DNA of 20,274 nt, from NCBI GenBank assembly GCA_021797385.1, contig JAJZZW010000012.1:1-20274 (forward strand), in the 5' to 3' direction. Position 1 is the first letter of the stretch; every line of letters begins with the position of its first letter. The DNA comes from Thermoplasmata archaeon (GTDB taxonomy: Archaea; Thermoplasmatota; Thermoplasmata; Thermoplasmatales; Thermoplasmataceae). This document shows, piece after piece, positions 7,733 to 14,911 of the stretch. The notes below the pieces were generated by a model, which was not told where the DNA came from, made no database searches, and saw nothing but the letters and a program-made list of their open reading frames with translations. The translations under genes were made by a program, and so were the position numbers.

Positions 7733-8548
7733 ATGAAAATGTTAATAGCACACACACCGGATCCGGATGATGCATTCATGTTTTATGCAATGTTCGAGCA
7801 CAAAATAGAAACGTCATTTGAATACGAACAGGTAGTAAAGGACATAGAAACACTCAATAAAGAATCAATAGATGGAAAATACGACGTAACTGCAATATCC
7901 GCAAACGGATACATGCATGTTTCAAACATATATGATTTGACAACCTCCGGTGCAAGTTTTGGATTGTCTTATGGCCCACAGGTAATAGCAAAAAAGAAAA
8001 TGGATTTAAGGGGCAAGATAATAGGAACACCTGGTAAGTATACATCCGCTGAACTGCTGTACAGAATGTTTGCGCCGGAAGCCGGGGAATACAGGGAGAT
8101 CAGATTCGACAAGATTGTTAATGCTATTATGAACGACGAGGTTGATGCAGGCATTCTGATACACGATGAGCAGTTAACATTCCAGGAAAAGGGGCTTGTT
8201 CCTGTACTGAAACTTTACGATCAGTGGAAGGAATATGCCGGAGATTTACCCATACCGCTGGGATTCAATGCAATAAGGAAGGATATGCCCCTGGAGAATA
8301 AACTGAAATACAAGAAAGATTTTGAAAATTCAATAAAATACGCGCAGGAACATGAGGATGACGCTGTAAAATATGCAATGAAATATTCAAGATACGACGA
8401 TTTTGATCTGGAAAAGAAGTTTATACTGATGTATGTGAATAGCCTTTCAATTGACTTCGGAGAAAAAGGGCGCCAGGCGTTGTCTCTATATTATAAAAGA
8501 GCTGCAGATAAAAATATTATAAAGCCATTTACACCCACCATAGTTTAA
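7733..8548 (+). CDS. MqnD-family protein (1,4-dihydroxy-6-naphthoate synthase-like, COG2107)
   Basis: A 271-residue periplasmic-binding-protein fold without a signal peptide. It aligns by memory along its whole length with bacterial MqnD of the futalosine menaquinone route. Shared stretches are 'TPDPDDAFMFYA' (bacterial SPCPNDTFIFYA), 'DIETLN', 'SGASFGLSYGPQVIA', 'DAGILIHDEQLTFQEKGL', 'LPIPLGFNAIRKD' and 'YVNSLSIDFGEKG'. MqnD cleaves cyclic de-hypoxanthinyl futalosine to dihydroxynaphthoate. Several positions differ from the bacterial enzyme: Cys-Pro-Asn to Asp-Pro-Asp at the N-terminus, and Tyr103 in the PGKYTSA loop where I recall a functional His in the Thermus enzyme. Placement directly before the bd-type oxidase fits a quinone role. 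The exact reaction is uncertain. Confidence 0.75.
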   Translation: MKMLIAHTPDPDDAFMFYAMFEHKIETSFEYEQVVKDIETLNKESIDGKYDVTAISANGYMHVSNIYDLTTSGASFGLSYGPQVIAKKKMDLRGKIIGTPGKYTSAELLYRMFAPEAGEYREIRFDKIVNAIMNDEVDAGILIHDEQLTFQEKGLVPVLKLYDQWKEYAGDLPIPLGFNAIRKDMPLENKLKYKKDFENSIKYAQEHEDDAVKYAMKYSRYDDFDLEKKFILMYVNSLSIDFGEKGRQALSLYYKRAADKNIIKPFTPTIV

Positions 8549-8669
8549 TTTATTTTTATAATTCCTTTAGCGTGAAAAAAATTTCATATTAATGATACTT
8601 TATTATTTTATGTATCTCTCAGCAAGAAATTACTTTTAAATATGATTTTGTAATTTAATAGGGATAAAC
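8549..8669 (+). promoter_or_regulatory. Intergenic region with cydA promoter (TATA near 8631-8640)
   Basis: TACTTTTAAA at 8631-8640 is centred about 34 nt before the cydA ATG, giving a predicted transcription start near 8661 and a leader of about 9 nt. The first 50 nt after the mqnD-like stop are T-rich and may terminate that gene. A weak GATAC/GTATC dyad (8594-8598 and 8612-8616) lies between. Confidence 0.5.
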
Positions 8670-10190
8670 ATGTTCAACATATCATACCCTGTATGGGATA
8701 GTGCAATGTTCGCTTACACGATATCTTCGCATATACTGCTGGTATCCCTGAGTATGGGACTGGCAATTATGGTTACGATCGCAGAATTCCTTGCACTGAA
8801 AAAGAAGGATAAATATTATGATACGCTGGCATATAAAATGTCAAAAGCCCTTGTTATTTTCTTTGCCGTCGGTACGGCTTCCGGAACTGTTATGGCAATG
8901 GAATTATTCCTGTTCTGGCCAACGTTCATGAAGTTAGTGGGAGAGGTTTCCATGGGGCCGTTCTATGTTGAGGTATTTTCATTTCTTTTAGAGGCCATAG
9001 CCCTTCCCATGTATGTGTATTTCTGGAAGGATTTCAAGAACAGATGGGAACACTGGGGCTTGAGTCTTGCAGTTACGGTAGGAACATATCTGTCAGCTTT
9101 CACGGTTACGGAAATTAATGCATGGATGAACACACCCAATGGATTTAACGTTGCAACATATCTGACTACCGGAAAGGTTACAGATGTAAACGCCTTTGCA
9201 CCATTCATCACCGCGTCAACTGCAGCCGAAGAATTGCATATGTCAGGTGCCGTATACTATGCGGGCATTGCAATGATACTTGGCTATTTTATATATAAGT
9301 ACATGAAAACAAAAAATATGTCAGAAAAGATGATTTACAGAAGGGGAATAAACATAGCTGCAGTGTTCATGATACTCGATATAATATATCTAGGAATTAC
9401 AGGTTCAAACGAATTATCTACTTTAATGGTGGTGGAACCCATAAAATACACTGCCCTGGAATTAGATTTACATGCAACAGTAGGGACTTCTTTTGCTACA
9501 ATGGCACCGGAGCGTCTTTTCGGAATTCTTATCAACCATAAGTTGTCATATTCTCTTACACTGCCATACGCCCAGTCGTTACTGGCATTCCCAACAACAT
9601 TCGGTAAGGGTAGCATACCGGGTTTGATACCATTAACCACATACAATGGTGTTACTGATTACGGCGTATGGCCTCCATCTATCGTGCACGACACCCTTGA
9701 TCTCATGGTGGGATTCGGTGTTTTAATGGGATTCTACTGGTTATATGTGGTAGTCCAGTATTTCAGGAGGAAAGATCCACTGAGCAACAAATACACGCTC
9801 ATAGGCGGTATTGTCGCTGCAATAATGGGGGTATTTACCATGGAAGATGGCTGGTACACAGCAGAAGTCGGCAGGGTGCCGTATATTATAAGGTCTCCAA
9901 CCCCGGGCGGTGTAATGGTGAATGGGCACATACTGGTAATTAACGGTATTCCCCAGTACGGTACCATGACAATTGCACAGGCAGCATCAACATCTCCTGT
10001 TGTGTTCCCGCTGGGTATAGCTATTATCCTGTTCTATCTGATAATATTCCCTGTGACTTTCTACTTTGCAGGGAAGGTCATGAAATTGTCAAACGTAGAA
10101 GAGGATCTGAAACTGGGAGAGGATGACATTAAAATGGAAGAGGAAAGAAAGAACAGAAAGGGTGTTGCCACAAAGGCAGGGATGAGGTGA
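8670..10190 (+). CDS. cydA: Cytochrome bd-type quinol oxidase subunit I (CydA)
   Basis: Membrane-embedded haem subunit of a quinol:O2 oxidoreductase. The 506 residues include about nine hydrophobic segments. Residues corresponding to E. coli haem and proton-path positions can be located: His21 in SSHILLVSLSMGLA, the Glu101/Glu109 pair in YVEVFSFLLEA, His190 in EELHMSG, Met346 in LDLMVGFG, and Trp395/Glu399 before the GRQPW loop. The Q-loop core QPxKxAAxE appears as 'EPIKYTALE' (256-264) with Lys259 and Glu264 kept. The usual GRQPW motif reads GRVPY (401-405), and the C-terminal tail is long and charged. This divergent form fits an archaeal enzyme using menaquinone-like quinones. The partner subunit follows 5 nt later. 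Confidence 0.93.
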   Translation: MFNISYPVWDSAMFAYTISSHILLVSLSMGLAIMVTIAEFLALKKKDKYYDTLAYKMSKALVIFFAVGTASGTVMAMELFLFWPTFMKLVGEVSMGPFYVEVFSFLLEAIALPMYVYFWKDFKNRWEHWGLSLAVTVGTYLSAFTVTEINAWMNTPNGFNVATYLTTGKVTDVNAFAPFITASTAAEELHMSGAVYYAGIAMILGYFIYKYMKTKNMSEKMIYRRGINIAAVFMILDIIYLGITGSNELSTLMVVEPIKYTALELDLHATVGTSFATMAPERLFGILINHKLSYSLTLPYAQSLLAFPTTFGKGSIPGLIPLTTYNGVTDYGVWPPSIVHDTLDLMVGFGVLMGFYWLYVVVQYFRRKDPLSNKYTLIGGIVAAIMGVFTMEDGWYTAEVGRVPYIIRSPTPGGVMVNGHILVINGIPQYGTMTIAQAASTSPVVFPLGIAIILFYLIIFPVTFYFAGKVMKLSNVEEDLKLGEDDIKMEEERKNRKGVATKAGMR

Positions 10191-10195
10191 ATTAA

Positions 10196-11269
10196 ATGGC
10201 GAACTTACTTTACGGCATAAATTTCGATGTACTGTATTTGATAATAGTAATAGCTTCCATGGTTACCATGTTTTCAACCGAATTAATGGCAGTCGTTCCC
10301 ATAGCAACAAAATTTAAGAGTGACAAAACAAGGATCAATGTTCTTTCATATATTGTTCCAGTCTGGGAAGTAGTCGGAACTTTCTTTGTGCTATGGCTTG
10401 TTGATATGGAGAATATTATTCCTACCCTTATGCCGTCCATATCATATGCGCTGTTTCCCTTATTTGCGGTATTCATATTTTTCCTTGTTGTCCGAAATTC
10501 ATTCATCATATACGCAGAGTTTGTATGGCATGAAAATCAATACTTCGATGAAAGAAAACTATATGTTGTATACACTGTAGCTACCTTTATTATGGGTATT
10601 ATGGCCTTGTCAATACTTGCAGCCATATCCAGTGGTTACGGTGTTCATCTTTATGGATTCGGAACAGAATCAGCCATTCCTTATTCAAGCAGTTACACAA
10701 ACTTCGGAGCTTTCTATTCTAATCTCGGGGTAATCGGATTTATCATCGGCGCATTAATTCTTGCCAATGGAATAGGTATGGTATTTTACAGGCTTACAGA
10801 TATAAAAACTATGATGGGGAGATTCCTACCGCTTATCCTTGTTGCAATAGGGCTTGCAATATTCATGCCATCCTATTATTCCATTACAGCAAAGGATTAC
10901 ACATTAAATTCTGCTCTTATAGTAATACCCATAGTACTAGCATTGATCATTCCGATACTTTATGCCTTCAAGCAGACAAACAATATAGCATCGTATAAGC
11001 CATTTATAATACTTGTTACCATAATCGCACTGGTATTCATTGAATTGAGGGAATATCCGTATGTGTTCGGCAATGCAAATATTGTTCCGTACATACCCAA
11101 TGTCACAACTGATTCATCCATGAGGTATGTTGCATTCCTTATTTCGCTATTTGGTGGCTTATGGCTTGTTCTGATGATGATATACTATGGCTATGTTTCA
11201 AACCACAGAATAGCAGGGCTCATACCAAAGCATCCCGAGGAAAAGAAAAGTGCAGCGCCAAAGCAATAA
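10196..11269 (+). CDS. cydB: Cytochrome bd-type oxidase subunit II (CydB-like)
   Basis: A 357-residue integral membrane protein with eight to nine hydrophobic helices and short loops ('LYLIIVIASMVTMFSTELMAV', shown in part, 'YALFPLFAVFIFFLVVRNSF', 'PLILVAIGLAIFMP'). It ends with a charged cytosolic tail, 'HPEEKKSAAPKQ'. Sequence similarity to bacterial CydB is weak by eye. The call rests on co-directional position 5 nt after cydA, the matching size and the helix pattern. Subunit II normally stabilises subunit I. The ATG follows a GAGGTGA ribosome-binding sequence that overlaps the cydA stop, so translation is likely coupled. Confidence 0.85.
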   Translation: MANLLYGINFDVLYLIIVIASMVTMFSTELMAVVPIATKFKSDKTRINVLSYIVPVWEVVGTFFVLWLVDMENIIPTLMPSISYALFPLFAVFIFFLVVRNSFIIYAEFVWHENQYFDERKLYVVYTVATFIMGIMALSILAAISSGYGVHLYGFGTESAIPYSSSYTNFGAFYSNLGVIGFIIGALILANGIGMVFYRLTDIKTMMGRFLPLILVAIGLAIFMPSYYSITAKDYTLNSALIVIPIVLALIIPILYAFKQTNNIASYKPFIILVTIIALVFIELREYPYVFGNANIVPYIPNVTTDSSMRYVAFLISLFGGLWLVLMMIYYGYVSNHRIAGLIPKHPEEKKSAAPKQ

Positions 11270-11274
11270 ATATA

Positions 11275-11296
11275 AATTTTAAATACCTTTTTAAAC
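11275..11296 (+). promoter_or_regulatory. Promoter of tRNA-Pro
   Basis: TTTTAAATACC (about 11277-11287) is centred 26-27 nt upstream of the mature tRNA 5' end, as expected for a TATA box. A second AT-rich element, CTTTTTAAAC, lies at 11287-11296. The region directly follows the cydB stop, so read-through from the operon is also possible. Confidence 0.5.
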
Positions 11297-11307
11297 TGTA
11301 CATGCAA

Positions 11308-11380
11308 GGGGCTGTGGGGTAGCTTGGTATCCTACGGGCTTTGGGAGCCTGAGACTCCGATTCAAATTCGGGCAGCCCCA
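11308..11380 (+). tRNA. trnP: tRNA-Pro (anticodon UGG)
   Basis: A 73-nt cloverleaf without intron. The acceptor stem GGGGCTG (11308-11314) pairs with CAGCCCC (11373-11379), with discriminator A at 11380. The D-stem GGGT pairs with ATCC. The anticodon stem CGGGC/GCCTG encloses loop TTTGGGA with anticodon TGG at 11342-11344. The T-arm TCCGA/TCGGG encloses TTCAAAT. The 3' CCA is not encoded, as is common in archaea, and is added after transcription. Confidence 0.97.
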
Positions 11381-11397
11381 TTATTTATTAAATTTTA

Positions 11398-11407
11398 GAT
11401 TTATAAG
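11398..11407 (+). promoter_or_regulatory. Possible TATA box upstream of the C/D sRNA candidate
   Basis: GATTTATAAG lies in the gap after tRNA-Pro. Its spacing predicts a start near 11430, just before the predicted sRNA stem at 11437. The alternative is processing from a tRNA-Pro read-through transcript. Confidence 0.35.
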
Positions 11408-11436
11408 ATTAATATACGATAAAATAATAATCAAAC

Positions 11437-11498
11437 ACCGCGATGATGATATTTATACAAAAATGAAAAAATGATTAATGACGGGCAAGCTGAGCGGT
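11437..11498 (+). ncRNA. Candidate C/D-box guide sRNA (2'-O-methylation guide)
   Basis: Box C ATGATGA (11443-11449) and box D CTGA (11490-11493) are flanked by a 5-bp terminal stem, ACCGC (11437-11441) with GCGGT (11494-11498). The three unpaired nucleotides G-A-T between stem and G.A pairs match a canonical K-turn. Internally, a D'-like ATGA (11463-11466), a 4-nt linker and a C'-like ATGATTA (11471-11477) give an upstream guide of 13 nt and a downstream guide of 12 nt (ATGACGGGCAAG, 11478-11489), the archaeal standard. The D' and C' boxes are each imperfect. In cells it would assemble with L7Ae, Nop5 and fibrillarin. By the box D plus five rule it would methylate the C in 5'-CUUGCCCGUCAU. 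I could not assign the target. Confidence 0.6.
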
Positions 11499-11505
11499 TA
11501 AAATT

Positions 11506-11715
11506 TCACTCCTTTTTATAAAATGAACTCACTTCTATCCTGTTTCCCTCATGATCATACAGATATAATTTATCGCCCTCATCGCCTGTTTTCATGTGAT
11601 GACCATCACAGTATGGCTTGTTTTCTGAAAGCCCGCATGCGCAAAGATGCAACTCTTTATCTCCGACCTTTATCATGTAAGGTTTATTTCTTTCATGCAT
11701 TACTATTCTAGACAT
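11506..11715 (-). CDS. CDGSH-type iron-sulfur protein
   Basis: A 69-residue single-domain protein of the CDGSH (mitoNEET-like) family, which binds a [2Fe-2S] cluster with three Cys and one His. The binding motif is C25-x-C27-x8-C36-x3-H40 in 'CACGLSENKPYCDGHH'. The residue before the ligand His is itself His (CDGHH) where the family name has Ser. There is no membrane anchor, unlike animal mitoNEET, so it is a cytosolic redox or cluster-transfer protein. It converges on the tRNA-Pro/sRNA region and diverges from the NAD(P)HX repair gene. The start is supported by a TATA-like element about 25 nt upstream. Confidence 0.9.
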   Translation of the reverse strand: MSRIVMHERNKPYMIKVGDKELHLCACGLSENKPYCDGHHMKTGDEGDKLYLYDHEGNRIEVSSFYKKE

Positions 11716-11734
11716 GATTATAATATATAGTATT

Positions 11735-11744
11735 ACTATAAATT
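11735..11744 (-). promoter_or_regulatory. TATA box of the CDGSH gene
   Basis: AATTTATAGT on the minus strand is centred about 25 nt before the ATG (11713-11715), giving a leaderless transcript. Confidence 0.5.
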
Positions 11745-11760
11745 CTTACTGTTTTCTTAT

Positions 11761-11787
11761 AAGCTAAATATAGTGGTTTCCTAGCTT
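11761..11787. repeat. Short inverted repeat in the CDGSH/nnrD divergent promoter region
   Basis: AAGCTA (11761-11766) and TAGCTT (11782-11787) form a dyad with a 15-nt spacer. It lies between the two divergent TATA boxes, so it could be an operator shared by both genes. It is short enough to arise by chance in AT-rich DNA. Confidence 0.3.
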
Positions 11788-11792
11788 TAAAG

Positions 11793-11803
11793 TTAAATTT
11801 AAG
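11793..11803 (+). promoter_or_regulatory. TATA box of the NAD(P)HX repair gene
   Basis: TTAAATTTAAG is centred about 27 nt upstream of the ATG at 11826, consistent with a leaderless mRNA. Confidence 0.55.
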
Positions 11804-11825
11804 TATTCAGCTTCGATATTTAAAT

Positions 11826-13199
11826 ATGGACTATCTTGATGAAAAGTCTACAGACATTAATTATTCTAACACATTTGGCGATACCTATGTACTGATGAAG
11901 AACGCCGGGGAGGCTATTTCACATTTCATTAAAGCAACTTTTCCCCGGGAGAAATCTATAATTGTCGTTTGTGGGACAGGCAACAATGCCGGAGACGGGA
12001 TCTGCTGTGCAGAGCTGCTGCGGGAAAGTTATAACATTTCTGTTATGCTCATAAAGGGCGTGGCAGGAATAAAAACCCCTGAAGCACGAAGGGCTATCAA
12101 TGACTATGAAGGTAAATATTATGAAATTTCTGACCTTGAGGATCTTCTATCCAGCAGTGATATTGTAATCGACGCCATATTCGGAATAGGGATAAAAGGA
12201 GACCCCAGGGAACCTTACAATACAATTATCAGTAAAATAAACAGATCTGGAAAAATTATTGTATCCATCGACGTACCGTCTGGATTCCCTTCAAGTGTGT
12301 CCATAAAACCGGACTTTACCGTTACATTCACAGATAAAAAAGCCGGGATGGACCATTCAAATAGTGGAGAAATTATCATTGCAGATATAGGAATACCTGA
12401 ATCTGTAAAAACATCTGCTGGCCCGGGGGACCTTGCATATATACCTGTATACGATCCTGCGGCACACAAGGGCATGAACGGCACTGCCGGAATTTTTGCC
12501 GGGAATACATTTCCCGGCGCTGCAGTTATGGCTTCCACGGCAGCATATAACACCGGGCCAGATCTTGTGAAGGTATTCTCCTCGAAATCAAACAGGGATT
12601 TAATAATTTCCGGCAACCCCGGGCTGATGTTTTATGATGTGGATGAAATAGGGAAAGCAGACCTTGATGGGATCGTATCAATGCTAATAGGTCCGGGAAT
12701 GGGCAGAACCGGTATCTCAAAGAAGATTATGGATTATATTGTGGATAATTACACAGGCCAGTTGATTGTAGACGCGGATGCTTTGAGACTTCTTACGCCC
12801 GATAGGATTGCCGGCAGGAGTGCAATAATCACCCCGCATAGTGCTGAATTCAGGGCATTTACAGGTCTGGAGCCAACGGCAGAAAATGCAGTTAAAATAG
12901 CCGGTGAATACGGTATTATAGTGTTGTTGAAAGGTGTAACAGATATAATAACGGACGGAGAAAACACCAAACATTCCAGTGGCGGGAATAGCCGGATGGC
13001 CATGGGGGGAACTGGCGACGTGCTTGCCGGAATTGCAACAGGTTTATCATCCCGGGGCATGCAACCATTCAGGGCAGCTGTCGCAGCTTCCTATATCAAT
13101 AAAAAATGCGGGGATATGGCCCTTAAAGAATACGGATACTATTACAGTATTCTGGATCTAATAGGCAATATAAAATACGTTTTGAATAATAAAATTTAA
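11826..13199 (+). CDS. nnrD: Bifunctional NAD(P)HX epimerase / ADP-dependent NAD(P)HX dehydratase
   Basis: Repairs hydrated NAD(P)H. The N-terminal YjeF_N domain (about 1-205) epimerises R/S-NAD(P)HX, and the C-terminal ribokinase-like YjeF_C domain (about 215-457) dehydrates the S form using ADP. The N domain shows 'LMKNAG', the nucleotide loop GTGNNAGDG (50-58) and 'VIDAIFGIGIKG'. The C domain shows 'HKGMNGTAGIFAG', 'LIGPGMGRT', 'LIVDADALRLL', 'IITPHSAEF' and the phosphate loop GGTGDVLAG (about 394-402). Length is near the lower end for the fusion (457 against about 480-510), with a short N-terminal lead-in. It begins a two-gene unit with the AMP-binding-like gene 23 nt downstream. Confidence 0.95.
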   Translation: MDYLDEKSTDINYSNTFGDTYVLMKNAGEAISHFIKATFPREKSIIVVCGTGNNAGDGICCAELLRESYNISVMLIKGVAGIKTPEARRAINDYEGKYYEISDLEDLLSSSDIVIDAIFGIGIKGDPREPYNTIISKINRSGKIIVSIDVPSGFPSSVSIKPDFTVTFTDKKAGMDHSNSGEIIIADIGIPESVKTSAGPGDLAYIPVYDPAAHKGMNGTAGIFAGNTFPGAAVMASTAAYNTGPDLVKVFSSKSNRDLIISGNPGLMFYDVDEIGKADLDGIVSMLIGPGMGRTGISKKIMDYIVDNYTGQLIVDADALRLLTPDRIAGRSAIITPHSAEFRAFTGLEPTAENAVKIAGEYGIIVLLKGVTDIITDGENTKHSSGGNSRMAMGGTGDVLAGIATGLSSRGMQPFRAAVAASYINKKCGDMALKEYGYYYSILDLIGNIKYVLNNKI

Positions 13200-13222
13200 A
13201 ACCATCCTGCTATTATAATAGA

Positions 13223-14395
13223 ATGATCGGAGCTATTAGGGGGCCTGTGAATATTCCTGACCTATCAATATATACACTGTTAAGTAAAAATACAGAGGTA
13301 AGTGGAAGCAGGCCTGCGATGATTTTCTATGATAAATACATTACATATTCCCGGATTCTCTCATATGTGGATTCCATGGCATACCAGCTGGAACATGTAC
13401 TGGGCATAAGGAAGGGAGATACAGTGGGCATTCTGCTTGATTTTACACCTGAATATATTATTTCAATTATCTCCTCTATCAAAATAGGGGCGCGAGTTCT
13501 GATACTCGATGAAAACGTTGATGAAAACACCCTAAATAGATATGTAGAAGACCATAAAATAAAGGTTCTGGTAATATGTAAAAGGATGGGAAACCTGGCA
13601 ACAGCAAAGGATGTAAAATACATCATATCGGACCCTAATGATTTCCTTACACTGGGAAAGGCGGTAATAAACAGCATAAAATACCATTCAAGGGTGAAAT
13701 ATGGAGAGAATATTCTGAAATTCTATGAATTCATATATAGTGGCAAAAAATCTGATAAGGCGGAGGATCCGGAAAAATCCTGCATTATGTTTTACAGTGA
13801 TGGCAAACTGCTAAAATTCAATATGAAAAATCTAATATCACTCACATTCATTCTCAATTACTGGATGCCAAAAATTGACGGCAGGCCCGTAATTTATTCC
13901 ACTATCAAGCACTCCACGCCACTGGGATTAATATATTCCATCACTCTTCCAGTATCTTTTTCAGGCGCAACCGTGGTAAATGGCATCAACGGAATACTGA
14001 AAAATAGCCCTGATTTTATTGTGGGGGATGGTAAACTTTATTCTTCCATAATTGACAGGCACACATATCTAAGCGGGGTAAAATACTGCATAATGCCATT
14101 CATAGACAGCGGAATAGAGGCAGATTTCAATGAATACTCAAAGGTTCCATTGATAACAGGTAGGTCAGATAATATAACGCTGACAACACATATGAACCCC
14201 TTCGATGATATACGGAAAGGGTCATTTGGCATGCCATTGAATTATGTAGAATATAATATAAATGAAGAGGGAGAAATGCTGATCAAAACACCATACATGC
14301 CGGAAATTTTTGTAGGCAATAGTGAAGTTTCCAGAGAATGGATCAATACGCACATAAAAATAAAGGTGGTTGATGGCTATTTCTACTGCGTTTGA
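13223..14395 (+). CDS. Truncated AMP-binding (ANL superfamily) pseudoenzyme
   Basis: A 390-residue protein resembling the large N-terminal domain of acyl-CoA synthetases: 'SRPAMIFYDKYITYSRILSYVDSMAYQLE' in part, 'GIRKGDTVGILLDFTPEYIISIISSIKIGARVLILD' in part, and 'GEMLIKTPYMPEIFVGN'. The hallmark ATP loop YTSGTTGxPKG is reduced to 'FYSDGKLLKFNMKNL' (190-204), losing the Ser/Thr/Gly loop and its Lys. The Tyr-Gly-x-Thr-Glu region is not recognisable, and the TGD motif near the C-terminus is replaced by 'THIKIKVVDGYFYCV'. The protein ends there, so the whole C-terminal lid with its catalytic Lys is missing (families usually have 500-570 residues). The frame is intact. Adenylation activity seems impossible, and a binding or structural role is inferred. 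Confidence 0.72.
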   Translation: MIGAIRGPVNIPDLSIYTLLSKNTEVSGSRPAMIFYDKYITYSRILSYVDSMAYQLEHVLGIRKGDTVGILLDFTPEYIISIISSIKIGARVLILDENVDENTLNRYVEDHKIKVLVICKRMGNLATAKDVKYIISDPNDFLTLGKAVINSIKYHSRVKYGENILKFYEFIYSGKKSDKAEDPEKSCIMFYSDGKLLKFNMKNLISLTFILNYWMPKIDGRPVIYSTIKHSTPLGLIYSITLPVSFSGATVVNGINGILKNSPDFIVGDGKLYSSIIDRHTYLSGVKYCIMPFIDSGIEADFNEYSKVPLITGRSDNITLTTHMNPFDDIRKGSFGMPLNYVEYNINEEGEMLIKTPYMPEIFVGNSEVSREWINTHIKIKVVDGYFYCV

Positions 14396-14859
14396 ACAAT
14401 ATATCTCGAATTATATCTGTATAGAAACTTTCCAAATAATAATGATAAAAAGAAGTTAACAACAACATATACTACAAAATAGAATATCAGATCATATATG
14501 CCGGTTATTCCCAGGCTGTATGCAGTCGCTATTACAAAAAATACCAGCCAGTATGATATTACCATGAATTTTATTTTACCGTTCAGTGTAGTTCGGGGTA
14601 TAATCTCAAAATACTTTGCCAGTAGCAGGGAGAATATAACTCCGAAAAGCAAACCAAGTATGAATATACTACGTACCTGATATACGATAAGCGATGTGAA
14701 CAGTAAGGAAAGTTTTGAGGATGATGAAGAAACACTGTAGGCTAATGCAAACTCGCCTATAAGAATATAAATTATTATTACATTGATTATTGAGGCAATT
14801 ATGAAATATAGAAGTCCGGCTTTTAGACCGGCAAATACTCCGTCTTTTATGGATGACAT
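14383..14859 (-). CDS. Hypothetical four-helix membrane protein
   Basis: I do not recognise a family. The 158 residues contain about four strongly hydrophobic segments (roughly 12-36, 54-78, 92-115 and 118-142), a Ser-rich loop after the first ('VSSSSSKLS') and a basic C-terminus ('GKFLYRYNSRYIVQTQ'). Both ends appear to face the same side. I chose ATG 14859. The frame extends three codons upstream to TTG, with GGTGAT overlapping that region and lying unusually close to the ATG. It lies 52 nt downstream of the winged-helix regulator on the same strand, so the two may be cotranscribed. Its 3' end overlaps the AMP-binding-like gene by 13 nt, tail to tail. Confidence 0.7.
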   Translation of the reverse strand: MSSIKDGVFAGLKAGLLYFIIASIINVIIIYILIGEFALAYSVSSSSSKLSLLFTSLIVYQVRSIFILGLLFGVIFSLLLAKYFEIIPRTTLNGKIKFMVISYWLVFFVIATAYSLGITGIYDLIFYFVVYVVVNFFLSLLFGKFLYRYNSRYIVQTQ

Positions 14860-14911
14860 AATCACCAATGCCTATATTGGATTAATATCTTTAGATTGAA
14901 AATACTGATAA

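Noticed and set aside
8594..8616. GATAC/GTATC hairpin before cydA as a riboswitch or regulator site
   Set aside because: Only five base pairs with a 13-nt AT-rich loop, and upstream of the predicted transcription start; chance is the simplest explanation.
11478..11489. Assignment of the sRNA D guide to the conserved 3' region of 16S rRNA
   Set aside because: Eight bases (GCCCGUCA) match, but the three guide bases next to box D would mispair, so the target was left open.
14396..14911. A continuation of the AMP-binding gene by frameshift
   Set aside because: I looked for lid-domain motifs downstream in the plus-strand frames and found none. The region is explained by the membrane-protein gene on the minus strand.
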